64,000 nucleotides of DNA from an uncultured Pseudomonadota bacterium (GTDB taxonomy: Bacteria > Pseudomonadota > Gammaproteobacteria > Steroidobacterales > Steroidobacteraceae), in the NCBI GenBank assembly GCA_937920275.1, contig CALGVD010000029.1, forward strand, positions 17,834-81,833. Direction: 5' to 3'. The stretch's first letter is position 1, and each line of letters opens with the position of its first letter. Positions 40,063 to 48,991 of this stretch are shown here, piece by piece. Made by a program: the position numbers and the translations under genes. Under the pieces are notes generated by a model, which saw only the letters and a list, made by a program, of their open reading frames with translations, was not told where the DNA came from and ran no database searches.

Positions 40063-41060
40063 GGCCTCTGCGCCGGGACGCTCGCCGCGGCGGTGGCGGG
40101 CACCTCGGGCTCGGCTGCGCCCTCCGGCACCAGCTCCAGGCCGACCAACACCGGCATGCCCGTCGCCTCGCGCAAAGCACGCAGCGCCATCTCCCAGTCG
40201 ATGATGACTTCGGACTCGCCCAACAATTCGTTCAGCCGCGCTTCGAACACCTCGATATCGACGGTGAGCACCTGCCCTTTTTCGTCGACCGGCGGATGGA
40301 CCTCGAGCCAGACCTCACCGCCGAAGCGGGAGATCTTCACCGGCTCGTTGATGAGGGTCACACGGGTACCGACCGGCGTGAGGTCGAAGAGACGCTCGAT
40401 GTCCTCGGGGTACATGCGCAGACACCCATGGGTGATCGCCATCCCGACGGCATCCGGGTTGTTGGTGCCGTGGATGAGATAGGCCCCACCGGGGATATCG
40501 AGTCGCATCGAACGAGTCCCGAGCGGATTGTCCGGCCCGGCGGGGACGACCGCGGGCAACGGCGGATCACCGCGCTTGATGTGCTCCTTGCGCACGGATT
40601 CGGGCGGATACCAAGGCGGATTCTTCTGCTTGCGCACCACTTTTGTGACACCGAGCGGCGTATTCCAGTCCATCTTCCCGACGCTCACCGGGAAGGTCAG
40701 CACGACGGGTGGCTTACCCTTCTCGGGCTTGGGAAAATAGAAGAGGCGATGCTCGGGCAGGTTGACCACGATCCCTTCACGCACCCCGGGTGGCAACAAA
40801 CGCTGACCCGGGATGAGGATCTCGGTGCCGGCGCCCGGCAGCCAAGGGTCGACGCCCTTGTTGACGCGCAGCAGTTCCTCGTAGCCGAGGCTGTGCTGGC
40901 GAGCGAGTTGGATCAGCGTGTCCTCGTAGCGGGTCTGGATGCGCTTGACCTCGCCGAACAAGCCACCGCCATCGTCACGCAATGGGTACTCGTTCGCCTG
41001 CGCCGACGGCAGGGATGACCACAGGCTCAGCAGGACCAGAAGCAGCGCGATACGGCTCAT
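40059..41060 (-). CDS. L,D-transpeptidase (YkuD domain) with N-terminal LysM-like region
   Basis: Signal peptide; EDTLIQLARQHSLGYEELLRVNKGVDPWLPGAGTEILIPGQ (LysM-like); YLIHGTNNPDAVGMAITHGCLRMYPEDIERLF (YkuD catalytic motif). Confidence 0.93.
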   Translation of the reverse strand: MSRIALLLVLLSLWSSLPSAQANEYPLRDDGGGLFGEVKRIQTRYEDTLIQLARQHSLGYEELLRVNKGVDPWLPGAGTEILIPGQRLLPPGVREGIVVNLPEHRLFYFPKPEKGKPPVVLTFPVSVGKMDWNTPLGVTKVVRKQKNPPWYPPESVRKEHIKRGDPPLPAVVPAGPDNPLGTRSMRLDIPGGAYLIHGTNNPDAVGMAITHGCLRMYPEDIERLFDLTPVGTRVTLINEPVKISRFGGEVWLEVHPPVDEKGQVLTVDIEVFEARLNELLGESEVIIDWEMALRALREATGMPVLVGLELVPEGAAEPEVPATAAASVPAQRP

Positions 41061-41102
41061 GGCACCATTCTAGCCAATTCCGGGCCGCCGCCGTCCAGCC
41101 GG

Positions 41103-41957
41103 TCAATCGCAGAGCGCCTCACGCACGGCACGGACCTCATCGGCCGATCGGAGGAACACGATATCCCGCTCGCGACCGCGCATGCCGAGCCGCGCTGCCG
41201 AGGACGAGGCCGTCAGGCGTCGGGTCAGCTCCACGGGGGAATCCTTGAACGCATTGAGTAATTGGCAGACGAAGAGCAGGTCCATGAGCGGCGACCCCTC
41301 GGCACCCCGCTGCTCGACCGACTCGTGATCACAGACCGCATCGATGAACTCGGGATCCAGACCCCAACCTTGCAGGAGCCGGCGCGTCGCCGGAACCCGC
41401 CACTCGTTCAACAGGATCTCGAACCGCATCGGGTCCTGCAGCACCGCCGGCATCGTGGCGGCTTTGGCCGTCACCCAGATGTGTCCCACCGTGTGGAGCA
41501 AGCCAGCCGTGTTCGCCCTCTCCCGCGGCACCCCAGCGAATTGGGTGGCCATCGCCCGGGCGATCGCAGCCAACCCGACGCTGCGTTGCCAAAGGGCGGT
41601 CATCCTGCCGTGCACCGCCTGGTATCGGGGTGCCTCTCGGACCTCGTGCAAGGCATAGACCAGCGAGAGCCGACGGACGGTATCGAAACCGAGTCGCCGG
41701 ACCGCCACGGCAAGATCGGCGGTCGGATCGACGGACGGGTTGTAATCGACGGAGTTGGCCGTGCGCAGCAGCAGCCCTGCGAGCGTCGGATCGGTCGCCG
41801 CCAAACGCGCGACCTCAGGTCCGGTCGCCGACAGGTCGGCGAGGCGGCGGACGATCCGAAGTGCGACTTCCGGCATACCCGGGATGGACAGTTCCTCGCG
41901 CAGGAACTCCACCTTCAAGCGTTGCTGGAAATCGCCGCTCATGATGGGTGACGACAA
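41103..41957 (-). CDS. HDOD domain-containing protein
   Basis: LSIPGMPEVALRIVRRLADLSATGPEVARLAATDPTLAGLLLRTANSVDYNP; VAVRRLGFDTVRRLSLVYAL. Confidence 0.88.
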   Translation of the reverse strand: MSSPIMSGDFQQRLKVEFLREELSIPGMPEVALRIVRRLADLSATGPEVARLAATDPTLAGLLLRTANSVDYNPSVDPTADLAVAVRRLGFDTVRRLSLVYALHEVREAPRYQAVHGRMTALWQRSVGLAAIARAMATQFAGVPRERANTAGLLHTVGHIWVTAKAATMPAVLQDPMRFEILLNEWRVPATRRLLQGWGLDPEFIDAVCDHESVEQRGAEGSPLMDLLFVCQLLNAFKDSPVELTRRLTASSSAARLGMRGRERDIVFLRSADEVRAVREALCD

Positions 41958-41958
41958 G

Positions 41959-42378
41959 TTACGCCACTTCGCGCGCGCGGCTGCCGTGCAGACGCCGCAG
42001 CAACGAGGCTTCCTCTCGGCTCATGCCGCAGGATGCAGCAAGCTCTGCCTCCGTCGCTCCGGAACTCGCCATCCGGATCGCCATCTCGAACCCCTGTGTC
42101 TGCGGACGCGGCGCTGGGGGGATATAGCGTGGTTCAGCGGCCTGCTTCTCCTCGTAGCTGCGCAGCAAGGTCCCGATACGCCGTGCTTCGGCCTCGCTGG
42201 CCGAGACTTGGTATTTTTGGCGTTGCAGCTCGGCGTCGAGACGGGCGAGTTCAGCGGCGGTACCGCGCCAGAAAACCGCCCACGCGCCGATCCACAGAAA
42301 AGCGAGCAGGATGGCCGTGTGGATGGCCGCAAAAGCGTAAGTCTGCAGGTCGTCGGTCAACAAGGCAGCCATGTTCAC
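41959..42378 (-). CDS. DUF2802 family protein, flagellar-locus associated
   Basis: N-terminal TM segment, C-terminal HTH-like MAIRMASSGATEAELAASCGMSREEASLLRRLH; position after motD. Confidence 0.75.
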   Translation of the reverse strand: MNMAALLTDDLQTYAFAAIHTAILLAFLWIGAWAVFWRGTAAELARLDAELQRQKYQVSASEAEARRIGTLLRSYEEKQAAEPRYIPPAPRPQTQGFEMAIRMASSGATEAELAASCGMSREEASLLRRLHGSRAREVA

Positions 42379-42462
42379 TCCCTAAAACAGATCTGAAGAT
42401 ATGGGTCACTCGGCAGCCATGCAGCGTCAGAACTTCGGCGCGGCATGCCTGGGGAGTGACTT

Positions 42463-42477
42463 GCAGATTCCGTGCCA
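42463..42477 (-). promoter_or_regulatory. Sigma-54 promoter candidate upstream of DUF2802-HDOD
   Basis: Minus strand TGGCACG-GAAT-CTGC; GG/GC separated by 10 nt; intergenic between motD and the DUF2802 gene. Confidence 0.72.
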
Positions 42478-42484
42478 CCAGAGA

Positions 42485-43330
42485 TCAAGGCCGTTCCCTC
42501 GGACCGACCGAGGGATCACCCCGGTTCATGCCGTAGGGCCCCTCAGCGACCTCGTCCTGACCGAGGATCGCGAGCAATACCCTTCGATTCGCGCTTCGAC
42601 CGGCCTCGGAGTCGTTCGGTTGCAGCGGACGATGCTCGCCGAAACCGAGCACCGCGAAACGTGCTGGGTCGAGGCCGCTGGCGACCAGCACCCTGACCAC
42701 CGCACCGGCCCTGGCTGCCGAAAGATCCCAGTTGTCCCGATAAAGACCGCCCTGGATCGGGACATCGTCCGTGTGGCCCTCGACCCGTATCGGATTCCCG
42801 AAACCGATCAATGTTTCAGCGAGCTGGGACAGCACGCGCTCGGCGGCCGGATTGAGGGTCGCCGAGCCGCTGGCGAACAGCACATCGTTCCGGATCTCCA
42901 CCTCCACCCACATCGGGTGCTGCCGGATGGTGACTTGGTCGCTCATCACGAGCGGCGCCGTCGCCCGAGCGATCCGCATCGCGATCCGTCCGGCATTCAG
43001 CTCCTCGAGCGAGGGAAGATCGGGCGAAGCGTTGGGGGTCTGGCTCAGCGGAATGGCTCCGCCAGGCTCGATCGTCGCGAGCGGGATCGGTCCAGAGATC
43101 GCGGAGCGCGGCAGTACCCCGGAGTCCGAATCAGGGCCCGCGCCGTTGAACGCCACCGACAGCGCATCCGCGACGACCCGATACTTGCCGGTGTTCAGCG
43201 AGGAGATGGCATACATGACGACGAAGAACGCCAAGAGTAGCGTCATCAGATCGGCGTAGGGGATGGCCCAGGCCTCATGGTTGAGTCGTTCCTCGGTCGG
43301 TCGCCGTCGTCGTCGGGGTTTGCGGATCAC
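42485..43330 (-). CDS. motD: Flagellar motor protein MotD (MotB family, OmpA-like)
   Basis: WAIPYADLMTLLLAFFVVMYAISSLNTGKYRVVADAL; GHTDDVPIQGGLYRDNWDLSAARA. Confidence 0.92.
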   Translation of the reverse strand: MIRKPRRRRRPTEERLNHEAWAIPYADLMTLLLAFFVVMYAISSLNTGKYRVVADALSVAFNGAGPDSDSGVLPRSAISGPIPLATIEPGGAIPLSQTPNASPDLPSLEELNAGRIAMRIARATAPLVMSDQVTIRQHPMWVEVEIRNDVLFASGSATLNPAAERVLSQLAETLIGFGNPIRVEGHTDDVPIQGGLYRDNWDLSAARAGAVVRVLVASGLDPARFAVLGFGEHRPLQPNDSEAGRSANRRVLLAILGQDEVAEGPYGMNRGDPSVGPRERP

Positions 43331-43340
43331 GCTGCAGCGC

Positions 43341-44096
43341 TCATGTCGACAGATACCCTTGTAGGCGTGCCTCCAGAACGCGCGGGTTCTCGCCTTGGGC
43401 GACCGCTGCCAATCCGTCGATGATCATGATGCGTCGACGCGTCTCCAGCTGGATGAGTGACCGTAGTTTTCCGGCCGTCGGCAGAAACAACAGGTTCGCG
43501 AATCCGATCCCGTACACCGTGGCGGTGAACGCAGCCGCGATCCCCTGACCCAGCAGCCGAGGATCTTCCAGGTTCTGCATCACCGTCATCAGGCCGAGCA
43601 CGGCACCGATGATCCCCAGAGTCGGCGCATAGACACCCATCGACTCGAACACCCGGGCCGCTGCCATCTCAGCGTCCTCACGGGCGTCGAGTTCGATCTC
43701 CATGATCGAGCGCAGTCGCTCGGGATCGGTCCCATCGACCACCAACTGCAGACCGCGACGCATGAACGGATCCTCCAGTTGGTCGATCTCCGGCTCCAGC
43801 CCCAGCAACCCGCTGCGGCGAGTGGTACGGCTCAATCCGACCAGCCTCGCGATGATGGATTCGTCAGCACTCGACGGTGGGTGGACCATCCACGACGACA
43901 TCGCGATGGCCCTGCGAAGGGTCGGTTCGGGCGTCTGCACCAGGACAGCGGCGACGGTGCCAAGCAGGACGATCATCAACGCCGCGATCGACAGCAACGC
44001 GGCGAGCGCAGCACCTTTCAGGATCGACCCGACCACCACTGAGACGACCGCAAGCAGCAGTCCCAGCAGCGTCACCCGATCGAGGTCACGCCTCAC
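43341..44096 (-). CDS. motC: Flagellar motor protein MotC (MotA family)
   Basis: MRRDLDRVTLLGLLLAVVSVVVGSILKG; FESMGVYAPTLGIIGAVLGLMTVMQNLEDPRLLGQGIAAAFTATVYGIGFANLLFLP. Confidence 0.92.
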   Translation of the reverse strand: MRRDLDRVTLLGLLLAVVSVVVGSILKGAALAALLSIAALMIVLLGTVAAVLVQTPEPTLRRAIAMSSWMVHPPSSADESIIARLVGLSRTTRRSGLLGLEPEIDQLEDPFMRRGLQLVVDGTDPERLRSIMEIELDAREDAEMAAARVFESMGVYAPTLGIIGAVLGLMTVMQNLEDPRLLGQGIAAAFTATVYGIGFANLLFLPTAGKLRSLIQLETRRRIMIIDGLAAVAQGENPRVLEARLQGYLST

Positions 44097-44823
44097 GGGT
44101 TGCGGGCATCTGATCCCGCCAATCTGCGAGCCGCGCCTTCAATCGTGCGACGGCTTGACCGTGAAGTTGCGAGACCCGTGATTCCGTCACGCCCATGACG
44201 CGACCGATCTCCTTGAGGTTCAGTTCCTCTTGGTAATAAAGCGCCATGAGCAACCGCTCCCGCTCGGGAAGGCCGGCGATCTCACGGACCAGCGCCGCGC
44301 GGAATCCCAGATCGGCCACTTGTCTGAATGGATCGGGACCGTGGTCCGGCGCGTCGAGGTTGTCCATCTCTTCCAAGCTCGCCAGCTGACAAGCGACGGA
44401 GTCTTGGACGATGTGGTGATACTCGTCGAGCTGGATCCCGAGTCGGGCAGCGATGTCGCCCGGTCGGGCCTCATTACCGGTCTCTCGCTCGATCTCGCGG
44501 ATCGCCTGCGCGACCTCGCGCGAACGGCGATGCACCGATCGAGGCGCCCAATCGAGCTTGCGCAAGGCGTCGATCATCGACCCGCGTATACGGATCCCGG
44601 CGAACGTCTCGAAGGTGGCCCCCTTTCCGTCCGTGTAGTGCGCCGCGGCCTCGAGCAAGCCGAGCATGCCCGCTTGGATCAGGTCATCGACCTCGACGGA
44701 GGCTGGCAGCCTTGCACAGAGGTGGTAAGCGATACGTTTGACGAGCTCGGCATGCCGTCGTACGAGCAAGTCCGCCTCACGCGCTCGGTCGAAGCCCGCT
44801 GGCGCGATCACCGCCGCGTTCAC
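44086..44823 (-). CDS. fliA: RNA polymerase sigma-28 factor FliA
   Basis: GTG start overlapping flhG stop; VDDLIQAGMLGLLEAAAHY; IRIRGSMIDALRKLDWAPRSVHRRSREVAQAI; ALYYQEELNLKEIGRVMGVTESRVSQLHGQAVARLK. Confidence 0.94.
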   Translation of the reverse strand: MNAAVIAPAGFDRAREADLLVRRHAELVKRIAYHLCARLPASVEVDDLIQAGMLGLLEAAAHYTDGKGATFETFAGIRIRGSMIDALRKLDWAPRSVHRRSREVAQAIREIERETGNEARPGDIAARLGIQLDEYHHIVQDSVACQLASLEEMDNLDAPDHGPDPFRQVADLGFRAALVREIAGLPERERLLMALYYQEELNLKEIGRVMGVTESRVSQLHGQAVARLKARLADWRDQMPATREA

Positions 44824-45680
44824 CGCACCACCTGCAACCGTGGCGCAGGGCGCGACACGCGCTCGGAGAAGAACCCGATGTTGCCCCGCCCCTCCGGCGT
44901 TTCCCAAGACTTGATGGTGCCCGCGAGGCGAGAGATCGCCTGCGCAGCATTGGAACTGGGGAACGCCTCGACCACCGGCCGCTGCTCACGGACCGCTCGC
45001 CGCAACAGATCATCCGCCGGGATATCCGCAGAGTGTTCGAGTGTCACATCGAGAAAGCGGCTGGTCACGCGCTGTAGCGCCGCGAACAACCGCGCGCCGG
45101 CCAACGGCCCCTGGGTCATGTTGGTGACCACGCGGAACTGTCGGACGCCGTGGCTGCGGCTGAGTATCTTGATCACCGCATAGGCGTCCGTGACCGAGGC
45201 GGGATCCTCGCAGACCACCACCAACACATGTTGCGCAGCCTGCACCAATTGCAGGACACCGTTCGAGATGCCCGCGGCGGTGTCGACCATGAGCAGATCG
45301 AGGTCCGCGGTCAGATCGCTGAAAGCCCTGACCAAGCCGAGATGCCCGTTGTCATCGAGACCCGCAAGGGGTGTCATGCCGGATGCACCCGCAACCATGG
45401 AAAGACCTGGCCGCACGGGCGTGAGCACCTCATCGAGACTCAGGCGTCCGAGCACCATGTCCGCGAGGGTGCGCCTTGGTGTGATGCCGAGCAGGACATC
45501 GGCGTTGGCCAAGCCCACATCCCCATCCAGCAGAACGACACGCCGACCCGCAGCGGCGCTGGCGATCGCGAGGTTGATGCTGAGCGTCGATTTACCGACG
45601 CCGCCCTTCCCGCCGCTGACGGCGACGACCTGCACTGGGTCGCGGCGCAGGATCCGTCCGGAGATATCAGGAGGCGACAT
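44820..45680 (-). CDS. flhG: MinD-like ATPase FlhG/FleN
   Basis: VQVVAVSGGKGGVGKSTLSINLAIASAAAGRRVVLLDGDVGLANADVLLGI. Confidence 0.93.
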   Translation of the reverse strand: MSPPDISGRILRRDPVQVVAVSGGKGGVGKSTLSINLAIASAAAGRRVVLLDGDVGLANADVLLGITPRRTLADMVLGRLSLDEVLTPVRPGLSMVAGASGMTPLAGLDDNGHLGLVRAFSDLTADLDLLMVDTAAGISNGVLQLVQAAQHVLVVVCEDPASVTDAYAVIKILSRSHGVRQFRVVTNMTQGPLAGARLFAALQRVTSRFLDVTLEHSADIPADDLLRRAVREQRPVVEAFPSSNAAQAISRLAGTIKSWETPEGRGNIGFFSERVSRPAPRLQVVR

Positions 45681-46893
45681 GCACACGACCCTCCAACCGG
45701 CTGACCAGCAGGTCCTCATCCGCCGTGTTTCCGTTGCGCTCCTGCAGCGCGACCGCCAAGGCGATCAATTCATCAGATCGCGCGGGGCGCAGGTCATCGG
45801 GCAACCTCGTGCCATCGGTCACATAGGCGAGCGGCAGACCGGCCGTGATCACCGCTGAGAGCAGACCGCCGAGGCTTGCCGCCTCGTCGAGTCGGGTGGC
45901 GATACAGGCCGTCACGCCTGCGCGTGCATAGCGCAGGGCGAGCTGGCGCGCTGCGGTGGCTTGTAGAGTCGCTGGCAGGACCGCAGCGATCGATCCGGCG
46001 CTGCGCAGGATGCTGAGATTCCGCTCTTCGAGACCTGGATCATCGCTGCGATCATCGCTGCGCAGCCCGACCGCACCGGTATCCACCAAGACGAGGCGCT
46101 GCTCACCGAGCCGCGCGAGCAGCGCAGGAAGCGCCTCGATCTCTTCGACCTGATACGTTGGGATGCCCAACAGCCGCCCGAGGCGGGCCAACTGCTCGAA
46201 CGCACCGAACCGGGGATCGCCGGCACTCACCAACACCGCGCCGTTCGGGCCGTTCCGCAGCACCCATCGCGCCGCGATGCCCGCCATTGCGCTGGACTTG
46301 CCGGATCCGGGACTGCCGATCAACGACAGCACCCCCCCTTGGGTCGTCCAACGATCGTCGATCGTCTTCAGTCGGTCGCAGAGCGCCGCGAGACCCTGCT
46401 GCCGTGCTCGCTCGAGTTCGTCGTCCGAAGTGACGCCCTCAAGCAGTGCGGCCCCGAGTTCGCGATCAAGTCCGAGCGATGCGAACTCGCGCATCAGAGC
46501 AGCCTTCACCGGGGCGCGACGCGTAAGGTCGTTCCACGCGAGCGCCGCCAGTTGGGTCTCGAGCAGATGCCGCAAGGACCTCAACTCACTGTCGATGGCG
46601 GGACTGCCTGCGACGGCTGGCGGAAGAACGCCTGGCGGGATACCGACTGGCGAGACGACGGCGGGTCGACTGGCCGATCGCGTCGGCATCGCGACCGTAT
46701 CCGCGCCGACCGCGCGTCTGGCCTCCGTCAATATCTCGACGTTGGCCATCGCCTCGGGGTCTGTGGCGACCGTCAACTCCACGACACCGGCGGTCCGGCG
46801 TGTCCACAGGATCAAGGCGTCCGGCCCATGCTCCGCACGCACTTTACGCAGTGCGGTACGCATGTCCGGCGCGGTGTATTTATGCATTTTCAT
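45667..46893 (-). CDS. flhF: Flagellar biosynthesis protein FlhF, divergent GTPase motifs
   Basis: MKMHKYTAPDMRTALRKVRAEHGPDALIL; LSLIGSPGSGKSSAMAGIAARW; position between flhA and flhG. Confidence 0.9.
   Translation of the reverse strand: MKMHKYTAPDMRTALRKVRAEHGPDALILWTRRTAGVVELTVATDPEAMANVEILTEARRAVGADTVAMPTRSASRPAVVSPVGIPPGVLPPAVAGSPAIDSELRSLRHLLETQLAALAWNDLTRRAPVKAALMREFASLGLDRELGAALLEGVTSDDELERARQQGLAALCDRLKTIDDRWTTQGGVLSLIGSPGSGKSSAMAGIAARWVLRNGPNGAVLVSAGDPRFGAFEQLARLGRLLGIPTYQVEEIEALPALLARLGEQRLVLVDTGAVGLRSDDRSDDPGLEERNLSILRSAGSIAAVLPATLQATAARQLALRYARAGVTACIATRLDEAASLGGLLSAVITAGLPLAYVTDGTRLPDDLRPARSDELIALAVALQERNGNTADEDLLVSRLEGRVHVAS
46038..46061. repeat. Two tandem 12-bp units (GATCATCGCTGC) inside flhF
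   Basis: gatcatcgctgc gatcatcgctgc, giving RSDDRSDD in FlhF. Confidence 0.9.
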
Positions 46894-46903
46894 CGCGTTT
46901 TCC

Positions 46904-48991
46904 TTAGTTCCCGATGGTGCTTACCAGGCGCACCCGGCGGCTGTCCGGTATCTCGTTCCAGGCGAGCACATGCATCTGCGGCACGGTCGCCCTGAGGAAC
47001 CTTGCAAGAATCGGGCGCAGCGCCGGCGGCACGAGCAGAACGGCCGGTTGCCCCGCCACTTCCTGGCGACGCGCTGCCTCGACGAGGTGGCCTTGGAGCC
47101 TCTCGGCCAGCCCCGGCTCGAGACCCGGCGAAGCCCCCGCGGTGCCGACGGAGTTGCCCAGCATCTGTTCGATACCCGGGTCGAGGGTGATCACCGGGAG
47201 CTCCTGTGAGATCCCGACGATGTCCTGCACGATCTGCCTTGAGAGCGCGATACGGACCTGCGCGACCAAGGCCTGGGGGTCCTGTATCCGGCCGGCATGC
47301 TCGGCCAGCGCCTCGAGCACACTGCGCAGGTTACGGACCGGGACCCGCTCAGCGAGCAAGGCCTGCAGGACCTTGACGACCACACCCACCGACAGGATTT
47401 TCGGCACGAGGTCCTCGACCAACTTGGGCGCGGTCTTGGCCAAGTTCGTGAGGAGATTCTGAGTCTCTTCATGCCCGAGGATCTCGTGGGCATGTTGCGC
47501 GATCAGTTGACTGAGGTGCGTCGCCACGACGGTGCTCGCATCGACCACGGTGTAGCCAAGCGACTGCGCGTGCTCGCGCTGCCCGGATTCGATCCAGACC
47601 GCCTCCATGCCGAACGCCGGATCACGGGTCGCCATGCCCTGCAGCGGACCGAACACCCGACCCGGATTGATCGCCATCTCGCGCTCGGGGTACACGCTCC
47701 CCTCGCCGACCGGTACACCAGAGAGCTGGATACGATAGGCGTTCGGCGACAGATCGAGATTGTCACGGATGTGGACGGCGGGGACGAGGAAGCCCAGTTC
47801 CTGCGACACCTTCAGCCGGACGCCGCGGATACGGGCGAGCAGATCACCGCCCTGCCCTTTATCGACCAGCGGCACCAGTCTGTAGCCGACCTCCAGACCG
47901 ACCAGATCGACGGGTTGCATATCATCCCAACTGAGTTCGCGGGACTCGCCGGCGGAGGCCGTCGGGACGACCGTCGCGGGTACCGCGGCTTCTCGGGTTC
48001 GGCGCCGGTGCATGAACCACGCGCTGACTCCCGCCAAACCGGCCATGGAGAGGAAAACGAAGTTCGGCATGCCTGGCACCACACCGAGCAGCGCCAGCAC
48101 GGCGGCGGCGACGCCGAGGAGCCGAGGCTCAGCGACCAGTTGCCGGGCCACCTCGCCGCCCATGTCTTGATCGCGTGACATGCGGGTCACGATCACGGCG
48201 ACCGCCGTCGCGAGCATCAACGCAGGGATCTGTGCCACCAGCCCGTCGCCGATGGTCAGCAAGACATAGATCTTGGCGGCCTCTGCGAACGACAGGTCGT
48301 GCATCATCCTCCCGATCGCCAGACCACCGATCACATTGATCATCAGGATGAGGATGCCGGCGGTGGCGTCGCCGCGTACGAACTTGCTCGCACCGTCCAT
48401 CGAACCGTAGAAATCGGCCTCCGAGCGGACCTCGACACGGCGCGTCCTGGCCTCTTCCTGATTGATCAGGCCGGCGTTCAGGTCTGCATCGATCGCCATC
48501 TGTTTACCCGGCATCGCATCGAGGGTGAAACGCGCACTGACCTCGGAGATACGACCGGCACCTTTGGTGATGACCACGAAGTTGATGATCGTGAGGATGA
48601 TGAAGACCACGATGCCGACGGCATAGTTGCCGCCGATGACGAAATCACCGAAGGCCTCGATGACCTGACCGGCTGCCGCCGTGCCGTTGTGCCCGTGCAT
48701 CAGCACCACCCGGGTGGAGGCGACGTTCAACGCCAACCGGAGCAATGTGGCGATCAGCAATACGGTGGGGAATATCGCGAAGTCGAGCGGCTTGCGGACC
48801 GTGAACACCGCGACCACGATCATCAGCGACAGGGCGATGTTGAAGGTGAAGAGCAGATCGAGTGCGAGCGCCGGCAACGGCAGGACCACCATCGCGAGCA
48901 AGCCCAGCACGCCGATCGGGATGCCGATCCCGCTCAACATCAATTGGCGAAGCGGAAGCACCGTCGATGGCGCCCCTGGCGGCGATATCAT
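46904..48991 (-). CDS. flhA: Flagellar biosynthesis protein FlhA
   Basis: RKPLDFAIFPTVLLIATLLRLALNVASTRVVL; ARFTLDAMPGKQMAIDADLNAGLI; GYTVVDASTVVATHLSQLI. Confidence 0.96.
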   Translation of the reverse strand: MISPPGAPSTVLPLRQLMLSGIGIPIGVLGLLAMVVLPLPALALDLLFTFNIALSLMIVVAVFTVRKPLDFAIFPTVLLIATLLRLALNVASTRVVLMHGHNGTAAAGQVIEAFGDFVIGGNYAVGIVVFIILTIINFVVITKGAGRISEVSARFTLDAMPGKQMAIDADLNAGLINQEEARTRRVEVRSEADFYGSMDGASKFVRGDATAGILILMINVIGGLAIGRMMHDLSFAEAAKIYVLLTIGDGLVAQIPALMLATAVAVIVTRMSRDQDMGGEVARQLVAEPRLLGVAAAVLALLGVVPGMPNFVFLSMAGLAGVSAWFMHRRRTREAAVPATVVPTASAGESRELSWDDMQPVDLVGLEVGYRLVPLVDKGQGGDLLARIRGVRLKVSQELGFLVPAVHIRDNLDLSPNAYRIQLSGVPVGEGSVYPEREMAINPGRVFGPLQGMATRDPAFGMEAVWIESGQREHAQSLGYTVVDASTVVATHLSQLIAQHAHEILGHEETQNLLTNLAKTAPKLVEDLVPKILSVGVVVKVLQALLAERVPVRNLRSVLEALAEHAGRIQDPQALVAQVRIALSRQIVQDIVGISQELPVITLDPGIEQMLGNSVGTAGASPGLEPGLAERLQGHLVEAARRQEVAGQPAVLLVPPALRPILARFLRATVPQMHVLAWNEIPDSRRVRLVSTIGN

